A stretch of 64,000 bases of DNA, taken from assembly GCA_025463765.1 (NCBI GenBank), contig JAODBC010000013.1, positions 124,001-188,000 on the forward strand. The letters are read 5' to 3'. Shown in pieces: positions 8,480-17,986 of the stretch. A program made the position numbers and the translations under genes. The stretch is from Subtercola sp. GTDB taxonomy: Bacteria; Actinomycetota; Actinomycetes; Actinomycetales; Microbacteriaceae. The first letter of the stretch is position 1. Each line of letters starts with the position of its first letter. Below the pieces are notes generated by a model. That model saw nothing but the letters and a program-made list of their open reading frames with translations. It was not told the origin of the DNA and ran no database searches.

Positions 8480-8528
8480 CTACAAGTCGCCTGTGGTAAA
8501 CTTGACAGTCTAGAAGGGACATCACTAC

Positions 8529-9011
8529 ATGCTTTTTGAGGTTGGCGAAACTGTCGTATACCCGCACCACGGTGCGGCGACGATTTCAGAGGTGAAGACC
8601 CGCATCATCAAGGGTGAGGAGAAAATCTACCTCAAACTGCGCGTGACGCAGGGCGACCTCACCATCGAAGTTCCGGCAGACAACGTCGACTTGGTCGGCG
8701 TTCGCGACGTCATCGGCAAAGAAGGCCTCGACAAGGTCTTCGAAGTTCTGCGTGCACCGTTCACCGAAGAACCCACGAACTGGTCGCGCCGCTACAAGGC
8801 GAACCTCGAGAAACTCGCTTCAGGCGACGTCATCAAGGTGAGCGAGGTCGTTCGAGATCTCTGGCGCCGTGACCAAGACCGCGGCCTGTCTGCCGGTGAG
8901 AAGCGCATGCTCGCGAAGGCGCGGCAGATCTTGATCTCCGAGCTCGCTCTCGCAGAGAAGACCGACGAAGAGAAGGCCTCGCTCGTTCTCGACGAGGTTC
9001 TGGCTTCGTAG
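8529..9011 (+). CDS. carD: CarD-family RNA-polymerase-binding transcription regulator
   Basis: 160 residues, the standard length for actinobacterial CarD. The N-terminal Tudor-like RNAP-interaction domain begins [17 protein letters not shown], and the helical C-terminal domain includes the conserved [13 protein letters not shown] and [20 protein letters not shown], with the tryptophan that wedges the promoter minor groove. It stabilises open complexes at rRNA and other promoters. The RBS GAAGGGA lies 9 bp upstream. ispDF follows after 104 bp, a common actinobacterial arrangement. Its last codons are duplicated just after the stop. Confidence 0.95.
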   Translation: MLFEVGETVVYPHHGAATISEVKTRIIKGEEKIYLKLRVTQGDLTIEVPADNVDLVGVRDVIGKEGLDKVFEVLRAPFTEEPTNWSRRYKANLEKLASGDVIKVSEVVRDLWRRDQDRGLSAGEKRMLAKARQILISELALAEKTDEEKASLVLDEVLAS

Positions 9012-9037
9012 TCGCTTCGCGACGAGATTTTGGCTTC
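8990..9037 (+). repeat. Duplicated 3' end of carD (30-bp period, spans the stop)
   Basis: CGACGAGGTTCTGGCTTC at 8990-9007 recurs as CGACGAGATTTTGGCTTC at 9020-9037, with two mismatches. The 30-bp offset keeps it in frame beyond the TAG, so the post-stop codons read SLRDEILAS against the gene's own LDEVLAS. Confidence 0.75.
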
Positions 9038-9115
9038 CACGTTTCGCCGCGACGAAGCGCCGCGGCGACAAACTGAGCTCCGACCGACCCCTGCACGCGA
9101 AGCCGCGCCGATCAC

Positions 9116-10417
9116 GTGACCGTCTCAGTCGCCGTCATCGTGGTCGCCGCGGGCAGTGGATCACGCCTCGGGTATTCGTTGCCCAAAGCGCTGGTCGGTC
9201 TGGTGCAGCGCCCGATTCTGTCACGCTCGCTCGACCCGGTCTTCGCTCTCGAGCGCGAGGTACAGCTCGTGGTCGTCGTGCCACGGCAGCACTCGGCACT
9301 CGCTGAGCAGATCGTTCGTGACACGGCCGGCCGGGCATCCACTTCGTGCACCATCGTGGTGGGCGGGGCGAGTCGGCAAGAGTCGGTGGCCGCAGGGCTG
9401 GCCGCCCTCGACCCGAGTGTTGAGGTCGTGCTCGTGCACGACGCAGCCCGGGCGCTCACCCCGGTGGCGCAGTTCGAGGCGATCATCGACGCGGTCGAGA
9501 GCACGGGTCTGGCCGCGATTCCGGGCCTGCCGGTGAGCGACACCATCAAGCGAACCGACGGATTCGGTAAGGCCGTGGCGACGGTCGACCGCTCTGAGCT
9601 CTCTGCCGTGCAGACGCCGCAGGGTTTTCCGCGCGCCCAGCTCGAGGCGGCCTACTCCGGCGCGTCGGGCGACTTCACCGACGACGCTGCGCTGGTGGCG
9701 GCCGCCGGGCATGACGTGACCATCATTCACGGCGACCCGCTCGCCTTCAAGATCACCACGCCCTGGGACTTGCGGCGTGCCGAGCAGCTGCTCGCTGCCA
9801 CGGTGCCGGTGGCGCTGCCGCGCACCGGGTTGGGGGTGGATGCTCACGCCTTCGTATCGACATCGGCGGTCGAGAGCGGCGTGAACGACCCCATCCTGGC
9901 TGCCGACGGCTCGGCGAGCGGTGCGGCCGGCGTTGCCGGCGTCGCCGTGACTGGTGCGGCCGGAGTCGCCGGCGTCGCCGAGACCGGTGCCGGCGCAAAA
10001 AAGCTGTGGCTCGCCGGCCTGCTCTGGCCGGGCGAGACCGCTCTCGAGGGGCATAGCGACGGCGACGCCGTGTCGCACGCGATCTGCGACGCCCTGCTCT
10101 CGGCGGGCGGGCTGGGCGATATCGGCAGTGTGTTCGGCACGAGCGACCCGCGCTTCGACGGTGCGCACGGCGACGTGTTCCTCACCGAGACGGTGCGGCT
10201 TGTCACCGACGCGGGCTTTCGCATCGGCAACGTGTCGGTGCAACTGATTGCCGCGCGACCACGATTCGCGCCTCGGCGGGCCGAAGCCGAGGGGGTGCTG
10301 TCGGGCATCCTGGGCGCCCCGGTGAGCGTCTCGGCGACGACGACCGACGGGCTCGGGTTCACCGGGCGCGCAGAGGGTGTGCTGGCGATTGCGACGGCGC
10401 TGGTCTACCCCCGCTGA
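9116..10417 (+). CDS. ispDF: Bifunctional IspD/IspF (MEP isoprenoid pathway)
   Basis: 433 residues from GTG 9116. Residues 1-230 are IspD, the CDP-ME synthetase, with the nucleotide-binding [19 protein letters not shown] and DAARALTP. From about residue 238, [10 protein letters not shown] and [30 protein letters not shown] identify IspF, with its Asp-X-His metal ligands and [14 protein letters not shown]. The fusion makes steps 3 and 5 of the MEP route to IPP/DMAPP in the cytoplasm. A Gly/Ala/Val insert of about 45 residues, containing a 33-bp duplication, splits the first IspF loop. cysS and rlmB follow on the same strand. Confidence 0.95.
   Translation: MTVSVAVIVVAAGSGSRLGYSLPKALVGLVQRPILSRSLDPVFALEREVQLVVVVPRQHSALAEQIVRDTAGRASTSCTIVVGGASRQESVAAGLAALDPSVEVVLVHDAARALTPVAQFEAIIDAVESTGLAAIPGLPVSDTIKRTDGFGKAVATVDRSELSAVQTPQGFPRAQLEAAYSGASGDFTDDAALVAAAGHDVTIIHGDPLAFKITTPWDLRRAEQLLAATVPVALPRTGLGVDAHAFVSTSAVESGVNDPILAADGSASGAAGVAGVAVTGAAGVAGVAETGAGAKKLWLAGLLWPGETALEGHSDGDAVSHAICDALLSAGGLGDIGSVFGTSDPRFDGAHGDVFLTETVRLVTDAGFRIGNVSVQLIAARPRFAPRRAEAEGVLSGILGAPVSVSATTTDGLGFTGRAEGVLAIATALVYPR
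9920..9985 (+). repeat. Two 33-bp tandem units inside the IspF part of ispDF
   Basis: Units 9920-9952 and 9953-9985 encode [11 protein letters not shown] and [11 protein letters not shown] and differ at about five bases. They sit between the IspF N-terminal motif and the strand [11 protein letters not shown], a position normally taken by a short loop. Confidence 0.88.
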
Positions 10418-10565
10418 CCATCCTTTTCGGCGAGACGTGCGGTGGAGTCACTTTCATGCCCAATTGCCGCCCTTTCGCCGGGAAAGCGGCTCCACGGCAC
10501 CGGAGTGCAGGGCGGTGGGCGGTGCGCAGACGTCACAGACGAGACGAGCCTTCTAAACTGAGCGG

Positions 10566-11984
10566 GTGACTCTACGCCTTTATGACTCCAAGCAGCGCGC
10601 GCTGGTTGACTTCGTTCCCCTCGTTGCCGGCAAGGTGGGAGTCTACGTCTGCGGCCCGACGGTGCAGTCGGCTCCGCACATCGGCCACTTGCGCTCGGCG
10701 CTCGCCTACGACCAGCTGCGGCGCTGGTTCAGCTACAGCGGATACGACGTCACGTTTGTGCGCAACGTCACCGATATCGACGACAAGATTCTGATCAACG
10801 CCGCCGCGTCGGGTGAAGAGTGGTGGGCGCTCGCGTACCGCACCGAGCTCGAATTCACGGCCGCGTACAACGCCATCGGCGTCTTGCCGCCCACGTACGA
10901 GCCGAGGGCGACCGCGAGCATCCCCGAGATGATCGCGATCATCGGTCGGCTGGTGGATGCCGGGCACGCCTACGCCGCAGAAGACGGTTCTGGCGATGTG
11001 TACTTCGACACCGTCTCGTGGCCGCAGTACGGCGAGCTGACCCACCAGAAGCTCGACGACATGGCCTCGGCCACCGACTCCGAGGAGCGCGGAAAGCACG
11101 ACGTGCGCGACTTCGCGCTCTGGAAGGGTCACAAAGAGGGCGAGCCGCTCACCGCAGCCTGGCAGAGCCCGTGGGGCGCCGGCCGGCCGGGCTGGCACAT
11201 CGAATGCTCGGCGATGTCGACGAAGTACCTCGGCGCGCAGTTCGATATTCACGGCGGCGGGCTCGACCTGCGGTTTCCGCACCACGAGAACGAGCTGGCT
11301 CAGTCGCACGCGGCGGGCGATCCGTTTGCGAACTACTGGCTGCACAACGGGCTCGTCTCGGTGGTCGGCCAGAAGATGAGCAAGTCACTCGGCAACTCGG
11401 TGTTCGCCTCTGAGCTCATCGCGAGTGCCCGCCCCTTGGTGCTGCGCTATTACCTCGGAGCCAATCATTACCGGTCGACGCTGGAGTTTCACGACGGCGC
11501 TCTGGCAGAGGCCGAAGCGGCCCTGGGGCGCATCGAGGGCTTCGTCGAACGGGCCGTCAGAAGGCTCGACGGCACGCGTTTCGCCTCGGAGACCGTAGAA
11601 TTGGTTCCCGACGACTTTCGCGAGGCCATGAACGACGACCTCAGCGTTCCCCAGGCGCTCGGAGTGCTGCACGAAACGGTGCGCTCCGGTAACGCTGCGC
11701 TCGACTCTGAAGACTTCGCCGAAGCGGCGAGACTTCTCGGCCAGGTGTATGCCATGACCAGCATTCTGGGCATCAACCCGCTCGACACACAGTGGTCGGC
11801 GGGGGAGGCGAGTTCGATGGCCAGTGCGCTGTCGAGCCTGGTCGAGAAGTTGCTCGAAGACCGCGAGATCGCTCGCAAAGCACGCGACTTCGCCACAGCA
11901 GATCGCATTCGCGAGGAGCTGGCGCAGGTCGGTATCACGATTGAAGACACCTCAACGGGTGCACATTGGAGTTTTGATGGCTAG
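10566..11984 (+). CDS. cysS: Cysteinyl-tRNA synthetase
   Basis: 472 residues from GTG 10566. The class I HIGH motif is at residues 38-41 ([14 protein letters not shown]) and KMSKS appears as [10 protein letters not shown]. Zinc ligands include Cys29 (VCGPT), the Cys in HIECSAMS and the His pair in [11 protein letters not shown]. The C-terminal helical domain is the ordinary CysS form, and ligation of cysteine in MshC-type mycothiol synthesis is not indicated. The stop overlaps the rlmB start by 8 nt, so the two are translationally coupled. No T-box leader was seen in the 148 bp upstream. Confidence 0.95.
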   Translation: MTLRLYDSKQRALVDFVPLVAGKVGVYVCGPTVQSAPHIGHLRSALAYDQLRRWFSYSGYDVTFVRNVTDIDDKILINAAASGEEWWALAYRTELEFTAAYNAIGVLPPTYEPRATASIPEMIAIIGRLVDAGHAYAAEDGSGDVYFDTVSWPQYGELTHQKLDDMASATDSEERGKHDVRDFALWKGHKEGEPLTAAWQSPWGAGRPGWHIECSAMSTKYLGAQFDIHGGGLDLRFPHHENELAQSHAAGDPFANYWLHNGLVSVVGQKMSKSLGNSVFASELIASARPLVLRYYLGANHYRSTLEFHDGALAEAEAALGRIEGFVERAVRRLDGTRFASETVELVPDDFREAMNDDLSVPQALGVLHETVRSGNAALDSEDFAEAARLLGQVYAMTSILGINPLDTQWSAGEASSMASALSSLVEKLLEDREIARKARDFATADRIREELAQVGITIEDTSTGAHWSFDG

Positions 11985-13065
11985 TTCAGGCAAGAAGCCC
12001 GGCCGCCCCGGCGCGGTTCGCCGCACCAGCAAGGGCCCCGCCGTGGGTTCGGGCGGGCAGGGCCGCCAGGCCCTCGAGGGCAAGAAGCCCACGCCGAAGG
12101 CCGAAGACCGGCCGTACCACCCCGCGGGCAAGGCGAAGGCCGCCAAAGAGCGCTACGCCGCCGCGGGCGGCAAGGGCAAGCCCGGTCAGCCCGAGAAACG
12201 TCAGCGTATTGCGGGCGAGGGTCGCGCCGGAGCCGGTCGCCCCGGTGGGCGCGGTACGGGCCCGCAAGATCCGTCGCGCCAGCAGCGCCGCCCGGCAGCC
12301 AAGGGGGAGGAGAGCGAGGTCGTGACAGGCCGTAACTCCGTCGTCGAGGCGCTGCGCGCCAAGATTCCCGCCACCGCGCTCTACATCGGCACCCGCGTGG
12401 AATACGACGAGCGCGTGAAAGAAATTCTGTCGCTCGCCAACAGCCGGGGCATCCCGGTGCTCGAGGTCATGAAGCCCGAGCTCGACCGGCTCGCCGGATT
12501 CGACTCGGTGCACCAGGGCGTCGCGCTGAAGGTTCCGCCGTATGAGTACGCGCACCCCGTCGACCTCTACGACGAGGTGCTCGCACGCCGCGAGACGCCA
12601 CTACTGGTGGCACTCGACGGCATCACCGACCCGCGCAACCTGGGTGCGATCATCCGCTCGACCGCGGCGTTCGGCGGCCAAGGCGTCATCGTGCCGGCCC
12701 GTCGCTCGGTGGGGCTCACCGCTTCGGCCTGGAAGACCTCTGCCGGTGCCGCCGCGCGCACGCCCGTGGCCATGGCCGCCAACCTGACCCAGACGCTCAA
12801 GGCGCTGAAGCAGAAGGGCGCGTTCGTGCTCGGGCTCGACGGCGACGGCGACGTGCAACTGCCGGAGCTCGCTCTCGCGAACAGCCCCGTGGTCATCGTG
12901 GTCGGCAGCGAGGGCAAGGGCCTCTCGCGGCTGGTCACCGAGACCTGCGACGCCATCGTGTCGATTCCCATCAGCGCCACTACGGAGTCGCTCAACGCCG
13001 GTATCGCCGCCAGCGTCACCCTCTACGAGATCTCGCGCCTGCGCACCCTCGCTGCCGCGAAGTAG
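11977..13065 (+). CDS. rlmB: 23S rRNA (guanosine-2'-O)-methyltransferase RlmB, SpoU family
   Basis: 362 residues from ATG 11977, inside the end of cysS. The first 110 residues are Lys/Arg/Gly-rich and disordered, as in many actinobacterial RlmB proteins and suited to RNA contact. Next come the substrate-binding domain ([13 protein letters not shown]) and the SpoU knot with [37 protein letters not shown] and [26 protein letters not shown]. It methylates G2251 of the 23S rRNA P loop. Its terminal ten codons are duplicated 22 bp after the stop. Confidence 0.95.
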   Translation: MASSGKKPGRPGAVRRTSKGPAVGSGGQGRQALEGKKPTPKAEDRPYHPAGKAKAAKERYAAAGGKGKPGQPEKRQRIAGEGRAGAGRPGGRGTGPQDPSRQQRRPAAKGEESEVVTGRNSVVEALRAKIPATALYIGTRVEYDERVKEILSLANSRGIPVLEVMKPELDRLAGFDSVHQGVALKVPPYEYAHPVDLYDEVLARRETPLLVALDGITDPRNLGAIIRSTAAFGGQGVIVPARRSVGLTASAWKTSAGAAARTPVAMAANLTQTLKALKQKGAFVLGLDGDGDVQLPELALANSPVVIVVGSEGKGLSRLVTETCDAIVSIPISATTESLNAGIAASVTLYEISRLRTLAAAK

Positions 13066-13116
13066 CGGCGCGCGGCGCCCGCTGCGAGCGTCACTCTCTA
13101 CGAGATCTCGCGCCTG
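13012..13116 (+). repeat. Duplicated 3' end of rlmB (29/30 identical)
   Basis: Thirty bases at 13012-13041, encoding [10 protein letters not shown], recur at 13087-13116 with a single C-to-T change. The offset of 75 bp keeps the copy in frame beyond the TAG at 13063. The near identity of non-coding sequence points to a recent event. Confidence 0.92.
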
Positions 13117-13196
13117 GCCGCCGCGATCGCCTCGCGCGCCACGCACCCGCCTTCGTCGCGGCCACGCCGACGGAGCGCGGTAGACCCGTATAGGTT

Positions 13197-13238
13197 GCGC
13201 AAAAGCACCCCCATCAAGCGGTGGAGGTGCTTTTGCGC
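13197..13238. terminator. Hairpin terminator between rlmB and osmC (shared-core family)
   Basis: GCGCAAAAGCACC (13197-13209) pairs perfectly with GGTGCTTTTGCGC (13226-13238) around a 16-nt loop. It stands between convergent genes and shares its stem core with hairpins at 2719, 4892 and 60008. Confidence 0.82.
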
Positions 13239-13342
13239 CCCCCGCGCAGGTGCGTGGGGGGCGGCGGCGTGGCCCTGGAAGCGGCGCGAGGTGTCGATCT
13301 CACGAGCAGGTCGCGCGGGTTGAGGCTTGCGTTGAGCCGCGG

Positions 13343-13783
13343 TTACTGCTCGAGGGTGGCGTCGAGGGTGATCGGTACGCCTGTGAGGGCCTTCGAGACG
13401 GGGCAGCCGGCCTTGGCGTCGAGCGCAGCAGCCTGGAAGGCCGCGTCGTCGATGCCGGTGACCTCGCCCGACACGGTGAGGTGGATGCCCGAAAGCTTGA
13501 ACCCGCCCGCCGAATCCGGCCCGAGCGTGACGTCGGCCTTCACATCGAGTGCCTCGACCGTTCCGCCCGCGGCACCGAGCATCGCCGAGAACTGCATGGC
13601 GTAGCAGGCGGAATGTGCCGCCGCCAGCAGCTCTTCGGGGCTCGTGAAGCCGTTCGCGTCGTCGGCGGCGCGCTTCGGAAACGAGACGTCGAACGTCGCG
13701 AGCTTCGAGCTGCTGAGTTCGACCTGGCCTTCGCCGGTCTCGAGGCTGCCGTTCCAGGCGGTGCGTGCGGTGCGTGTGGGCAT
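13343..13783 (-). CDS. OsmC/Ohr-family peroxiredoxin
   Basis: 146 residues from ATG 13783, chosen over the longer GTG start because GAAAGAGAG lies 6-8 bp upstream and homology starts at MPTRTARTAWNG. The two redox cysteines are Cys60 (AAHSACYAMQFSAML) and Cys127 (KAGCPVSKAL), the OsmC arrangement. The enzyme reduces organic hydroperoxides in the cytoplasm using a dithiol donor. It lies 34 bp downstream of an OhrR-type regulator, so the pair is probably one induced operon. Ohr rather than OsmC proper is possible. Confidence 0.9.
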   Translation of the reverse strand: MPTRTARTAWNGSLETGEGQVELSSSKLATFDVSFPKRAADDANGFTSPEELLAAAHSACYAMQFSAMLGAAGGTVEALDVKADVTLGPDSAGGFKLSGIHLTVSGEVTGIDDAAFQAAALDAKAGCPVSKALTGVPITLDATLEQ

Positions 13784-13817
13784 TGCGTTTCTCTCTTTCG
13801 GTGGGTGGAACAAGAGG

Positions 13818-14276
13818 TCAGATAGAAGTTCGTATGTTGCCCGCGAAGGCGAAGACCTGATCGCGCAGCATTTCGATGGCGTCGATGCTGAGACCGGATG
13901 CCCCGCAGACCAGTTCGGGAAACCGAGTGGTCTGCGCGCGCAACTCGTCGCCGGCCGGGGTGAGCGAGACCAGCACAGAGCGTTCGTCGTCGGCGCTGCG
14001 GTTGCGCTCGACGAATCCGGCCGCTTCCAAGCGGCGCAGCAGGGGTGACAGTGTTCCGGAGTCGAGCTGCAGGCGTGCGCCGAGGTGCGACACCGTGACC
14101 GGCTCAGACTCCCACAGCACCAGCATCACGAGGTATTGCGGGTAAGTGAGCCCGAGCGGCTCGAGCAGCTCACGGTAGCGCGCCGTCATCGCCCTCGAAG
14201 CGTTGTACAGCGCGAAGCAGATCTGCTCGTCGAGCAGCGGTGCGGAGTGCTCGGAGGTGGATGATCGGCTGGCCAT
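13818..14276 (-). CDS. ohrR: OhrR-type MarR-family peroxide-sensing repressor
   Basis: 152 residues. The N-terminus has LLDEQICFALYNASRAM, where Cys20 stands in the position of the reactive cysteine of one-Cys or two-Cys OhrR proteins. The winged helix follows (TYPQYLVMLVLWESEPVTVSHLGARLQLDSGTLSPLLRRLEAAGFVER) with the MarR wing SADDERSVLVSLT. In this family hydroperoxide oxidation of the Cys releases the DNA and derepresses ohr/osmC. A 16-bp palindrome lies 30 bp upstream, and a -10-like TAGGTT ends exactly 6 nt before ATG, suggesting a leaderless autoregulated transcript. Confidence 0.9.
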   Translation of the reverse strand: MASRSSTSEHSAPLLDEQICFALYNASRAMTARYRELLEPLGLTYPQYLVMLVLWESEPVTVSHLGARLQLDSGTLSPLLRRLEAAGFVERNRSADDERSVLVSLTPAGDELRAQTTRFPELVCGASGLSIDAIEMLRDQVFAFAGNIRTSI

Positions 14277-14305
14277 ACCTCAAACCTAACACATTGTGGG
14301 CAATA

Positions 14306-14321
14306 AAGTTGTGCACAACTT
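14306..14321. promoter_or_regulatory. Candidate OhrR operator (16-bp perfect palindrome)
   Basis: AAGTTGTGCACAACTT is fully self-complementary and lies just upstream of the presumed ohrR promoter (-10 at 14283-14288 on the minus strand). MarR-family dimers bind palindromes of this length, so it is the obvious autoregulatory site for ohrR-osmC. Confidence 0.7.
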
Positions 14322-14356
14322 AAAGGCGAATGCCAAGCAGCGAAGGCGCAATCGGG

Positions 14357-15649
14357 TCAGACGGTGAGGCGCCAGTCGTCGTCGGCGACGGCGCCCGCCT
14401 GCACGGTGATGGGCAGCGTGATCATGCCTGTCGGTGGCCCGACCACGGTCGCTTCGTCGCGGCGGTGCCGCAGAATGTCGTTGATGTAGGAGTTGAGCGC
14501 CTCCGACAGCGGCACGTCGCGGTTCTGTTGCTGGCTCATGAACCAGCGATGCTCGAGCAGCTGGTGGAACATCTCGGCCGGCTCGAGCTTGCCCTTGAGG
14601 TCTTTCGGAATCGCCCGCACAACGGGCTCGAATACCCGCGCGAGCCACTCGTGGGCGAGCATCTCCTCATCCGAGTCTTTACGCCCGAACCGCAATGTGT
14701 ACGAGTCGAGGTCGTTGAGCAGCCGCCGAGCCTGGTTCTCGCCGGCGTCGAGCCCGGTCAACCGCAGCAGACGGCGCTGGTGGTGCCCGGCATCCACCAC
14801 CTTGGGCTGAATGCGAACCGTGCTGCCGTTAGCGTCGGTTTTGATGGCCAGCTCTTCGATGTCGAAGCCCAGGTCGTTCAGGCGGTCGACGCGCTCGTTG
14901 ATGCGCCAGCGCTCCGACGACGAGAAGGACTCGGAGCCGGTGAGCTCTTTCCAGAGCGATCGGTAGGCCGCCACGATGCCGTCGCTGATACGAATCGGGT
15001 CGAGTTCGTCGGCCACGCGGCCGCCTGCCTCGAGGTCCATGAGTTCGCCGGCGATGTTGACCCTGGCGATCTCGAGGTCGTTCTCGCGTTGTCCGTTCGA
15101 GAGGCCGCCGTCGTAGAGCTGCCCGGTCTCGGCGTCGACGAGGTAGGCCGCGAAAGCGCCGGCGTCACGCCGGAACAGCGTGTTCGAGAGCGAGACATCA
15201 CCCCAAAAGAAGCCGATGATGTGCAGGCGCACCAGAAGTACCGCCAGGGCATCCACCAGCCGTGTCGCCGTGTCGGGGCGCAGGGTCTGCGAAAAGAGGG
15301 CGCGGTAGGGCAGCGAGAACTTGAGGTGCCGCGTGACCAGCACAGAGTTCAGGTCGTCGCCGTTCGCATCGGTGCGGTTCGTGATGACCGCGAGCGGGTC
15401 GACGCACGGCACATCCAGGCCCTGCAGAGTGCGCAGCATGGCGTATTCGCGCTTGGCCATCTCGTCGGTGGTCTCTTTGATGGCGACGACGTGGCCGCTG
15501 AGGTGCGCGAACCGCACCAGGTGCCGTGAGATGCCCTTGGGCAGCGAGGCGATGTTCTCGTTCGGCCACTCGTCGAGCGGCAGGTGCCAGGGCAGGTCGA
15601 GCAGCGCGGGGTCGACCGTGGCTGCGGTGATGTTCAGTGAGCCGGTCAA
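14357..15649 (-). CDS. DUF4032 protein with kinase-like (Kdo/WaaP-type) fold
   Basis: 430 residues. TTG 15649 (first residues TGSLNITAATVDPALLDLPWH) was chosen because AGGAG lies 6 bp upstream and homology starts there; a GTG at 15697 is the alternative. The central part resembles a protein-kinase catalytic region: VVAIKETTDEMAKREYAML (Lys and Glu of the ATP site), FFWGDVSLSNTLFR (catalytic loop) and YLVDAETG in place of the DFG metal site. The substrate is unknown. A C-terminal DUF4032 domain follows. The gene is conserved in Actinobacteria and lies on the same strand as the ABC ATPase upstream. Confidence 0.82.
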   Translation of the reverse strand: MTGSLNITAATVDPALLDLPWHLPLDEWPNENIASLPKGISRHLVRFAHLSGHVVAIKETTDEMAKREYAMLRTLQGLDVPCVDPLAVITNRTDANGDDLNSVLVTRHLKFSLPYRALFSQTLRPDTATRLVDALAVLLVRLHIIGFFWGDVSLSNTLFRRDAGAFAAYLVDAETGQLYDGGLSNGQRENDLEIARVNIAGELMDLEAGGRVADELDPIRISDGIVAAYRSLWKELTGSESFSSSERWRINERVDRLNDLGFDIEELAIKTDANGSTVRIQPKVVDAGHHQRRLLRLTGLDAGENQARRLLNDLDSYTLRFGRKDSDEEMLAHEWLARVFEPVVRAIPKDLKGKLEPAEMFHQLLEHRWFMSQQQNRDVPLSEALNSYINDILRHRRDEATVVGPPTGMITLPITVQAGAVADDDWRLTV

Positions 15650-15713
15650 TGGATGCTCCTCAGCTCCGGTGGGTTTCGATGCTGTGTGGCGTGGCACGGT
15701 GGTGCCGACATGC

Positions 15714-15765
15714 GTCGGGCCTGACGGTTGCTGCTGCGGCAGCAGCAGAACTCGGCAGGCCCGAC
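15714..15765. other. Large perfect inverted repeat between the ABC ATPase and DUF4032 genes
   Basis: GTCGGGCCTG and CAGGCCCGAC (10-bp arms) enclose a second hairpin built from GCTGCTGC and GCAGCAGC. No T-run follows on either strand, so it may be a Rho-assisted or attenuating structure in the minus-strand transcript, or simply a cruciform. Confidence 0.65.
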
Positions 15766-15778
15766 GGGATGATGCTGG

Positions 15779-16882
15779 CTAGGCGGCGACGACCGGCTTG
15801 TTGCCGACGCGCTGCCCGGTCTCGTTGTCGAACAGGTGCAGGTGGCCGGGCTTGGCGGTGAGGTAGACCTTCTCGCCCGCGTTCGGGTGAACACGACCAT
15901 CTACTCGCGTCACCAGGTCGGTGCGCTTGCCGTTGACCTCGGAGTGACCGTAGAGGTAACCGTCGGCGCCGAGCTCTTCGATCAGGTCGATGTCGACCGG
16001 CAGGCCTTCGCCGAACGTCTGGGCGACCACGATGTCTTCGGGGCGAACGCCGATGGTGACCGTCTTCGCGTTCACCGATGCGAGAAGCTCGCGCTCGACA
16101 GGAATCACCGAGGTACCGAACTGCACACCGCCGTCGACCACGTCTGCCACGAGCAGGTTCATGGCCGGGCTGCCGATGAAGCCGGCGACGAACACGTTCT
16201 CGGGCTTCTCGTAGAGGTCGCGCGGGGTGCCGACCTGCTGCAGCAGGCCGTCTTTCAGCACGGCGATGCGGTCGCCCATGGTGAGCGCCTCGGTCTGGTC
16301 GTGGGTGACATAGACCGTGGTGACACCCAAGCGGCGAACGAGCGACGCGATCTGGGTGCGGGTCTGAACGCGCAGCTTGGCGTCGAGGTTCGACAGCGGC
16401 TCGTCCATGAGAAAGACCTGGGGCTGGCGAACGATGGCGCGGCCCATGGCGACGCGCTGACGCTGACCACCCGAGAGGGCCTTCGGCTTGCGGCCGAGGT
16501 AGGGCTCGAGGTCGAGCAGCTTGGCAGCTTCGAGCACGCGGGTGGCGCGCTCTTCTTTGTTGACGCCGGCGATCTTGAGCGCGAAGCCCATGTTCTCGGC
16601 GACAGTCATGTGCGGGTAGAGCGCGTAGTTCTGAAAGACCATCGCGATGTCGCGGTCTTTCGGTGGAACATCGGTGACGTCGCGGTCGCCGATGAGAATG
16701 CGGCCCGAGTTGACCTCTTCGAGCCCGGCGAGCATGCGCAGTGAGGTCGACTTGCCACAGCCAGAGGGGCCGACGAGAACGAGAAACTCGCCGTCGGCGG
16801 TCTCGAGGTTGAGCTGGTCGACCGCGGGGCGGGTCGAGCCCGGGTAGAGCCTTGTTGCATGGTCGAAGGTGACTGATGCCAT
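15779..16882 (-). CDS. ugpC: MsmK/UgpC-type sugar ABC transporter ATPase
   Basis: 367 residues. Walker A is GPSGCGKST at residues 38-46, the Q-loop is in MVFQNYALYPHM, the ABC signature is LSGGQRQRVAMGRA, Walker B is VFLMDEPLSNLDAKL and the switch is YVTHDQTEA. The C-terminal TOBE/OB regulatory domain (TIGVRPEDI) places it in the MalK/UgpC/MsmK group, which energises several sugar or glycerol-phosphate importers. No permease or binding-protein genes are adjacent, which fits a shared multitask ATPase. The gene symbol marks the family, not a proven substrate. Confidence 0.92.
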   Translation of the reverse strand: MASVTFDHATRLYPGSTRPAVDQLNLETADGEFLVLVGPSGCGKSTSLRMLAGLEEVNSGRILIGDRDVTDVPPKDRDIAMVFQNYALYPHMTVAENMGFALKIAGVNKEERATRVLEAAKLLDLEPYLGRKPKALSGGQRQRVAMGRAIVRQPQVFLMDEPLSNLDAKLRVQTRTQIASLVRRLGVTTVYVTHDQTEALTMGDRIAVLKDGLLQQVGTPRDLYEKPENVFVAGFIGSPAMNLLVADVVDGGVQFGTSVIPVERELLASVNAKTVTIGVRPEDIVVAQTFGEGLPVDIDLIEELGADGYLYGHSEVNGKRTDLVTRVDGRVHPNAGEKVYLTAKPGHLHLFDNETGQRVGNKPVVAA

Positions 16883-17089
16883 GGTTGTACTACTCCTTCA
16901 CCGGCAGGTACGTGCCGGACGATCCGTTGTGATGGATAAGCGAGCCAGCGACGGTGGTGACCCGTACCCAGTATGGCACGGGTGCCGTCTGGCGCATTCC
17001 CAGACAGGTTCATTACTATCGATGGATGCCCGCTTGCGGTTTCGGCGCCGGCAAACCCTTTCTTTCATCCCGAATACCGGAGTACCACC

Positions 17090-17986
17090 ATGACCAACGG
17101 CAGTGCAGACGACCGCCAGAACAAGAACCAGCGGCGTGAGGCCGCTCGCGAAAAGGCGAAGGCTCTGCGCGAGGCCCAGCACAAGAAAGACGTGCGCAAC
17201 CGGGCCATTCTCTTCAGCGGAATCGGCGTGGTGGTCATCGCCATCATCGTGTGCGTGGCGCTCATTCTGGTCAGCTCCATGAAGACGGCAGGCCCAGGCC
17301 CCGCCAACATGGCCAGCGACGGCCTCAAGATGGGCACAAACAACGTCGCCGTCACCACCCCGGCGCTCGCGGCCGGTCAGCAGCCCACGCCGAGTGCGAC
17401 GAACGACCCCGGCGTGCTCGACATTCGCGTCTATATCGACTACATGTGCCCCTACTGCGGCCAGTTCGAGACCACGAACCTCACCCAGATCGACAAGTGG
17501 GTGAATCAGGGCGCGGCAACCTATGAGGTGCATCCTCTGTCGCTGCTCGACCGTTCGTCGCTCGGCACCAAGTACTCCACCAGGGCCGCCAATGCCGCTG
17601 CGTGCGTCGCGAACTACTCGCCCAACAACTTTTTCGACTTCAGTTCGCTGCTGTTCGCCAACCAGCCACAAGAGAACACCGCGGGTCTAGATGATCCCAC
17701 CCTCGAGGGCTACGTGAAACAAGCCGGTGCCGGTTCGCTCGACCAGATCAACACCTGCATCACGAACGGCGATTTCAAAAGCTGGGTGGCCGACGCGACC
17801 ACCCGGGCCACGACAGAACCGTTGCCCGGCTCGACCGTGTCGAAGGTCACCGGAACACCTACTGTGCTCGTGAACGGCCAGCAGTACCAGGGCTCGTTGA
17901 CCGACGCCAACGCGTTCGCGAACTTCGTGCTGCAGGTGTCGGGTCAAGAATCGACCGCGACGCCGACTCCGACGCCCAGCTCGTAG
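17090..17986 (+). CDS. Membrane-anchored DsbA-like thioredoxin-fold protein
   Basis: 298 residues from ATG 17090. A short charged cytoplasmic N-terminus (NKNQRREAAREKAKALREAQHKK) leads into one membrane helix (ILFSGIGVVVIAIIVCVALILV), putting the thioredoxin domain outside. The active-site motif is CPYC at residues 120-123 (DYMCPYCGQFE), and the cis-Pro loop appears as VTGTPTVLVNGQQY. It should form or isomerise disulfides in exported proteins, as in the DsbA/BdbD group. It is divergent from the ABC ATPase. The stop codon TAG is repeated twice with a 7-bp period. Confidence 0.9.
   Translation: MTNGSADDRQNKNQRREAAREKAKALREAQHKKDVRNRAILFSGIGVVVIAIIVCVALILVSSMKTAGPGPANMASDGLKMGTNNVAVTTPALAAGQQPTPSATNDPGVLDIRVYIDYMCPYCGQFETTNLTQIDKWVNQGAATYEVHPLSLLDRSSLGTKYSTRAANAAACVANYSPNNFFDFSSLLFANQPQENTAGLDDPTLEGYVKQAGAGSLDQINTCITNGDFKSWVADATTRATTEPLPGSTVSKVTGTPTVLVNGQQYQGSLTDANAFANFVLQVSGQESTATPTPTPSS

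Noticed and set aside
8503-8508. TTGACA before carD as a -35 box
   Set aside because: It lies only 20 bp before the ATG and has no -10 partner downstream; the CTGTGGTAAACT region just upstream is a better -10 candidate.
10418-10565. T-box riboswitch before cysS
   Set aside because: No specifier loop or antiterminator consensus (TGG-containing bulge) could be drawn in the 148-bp gap.
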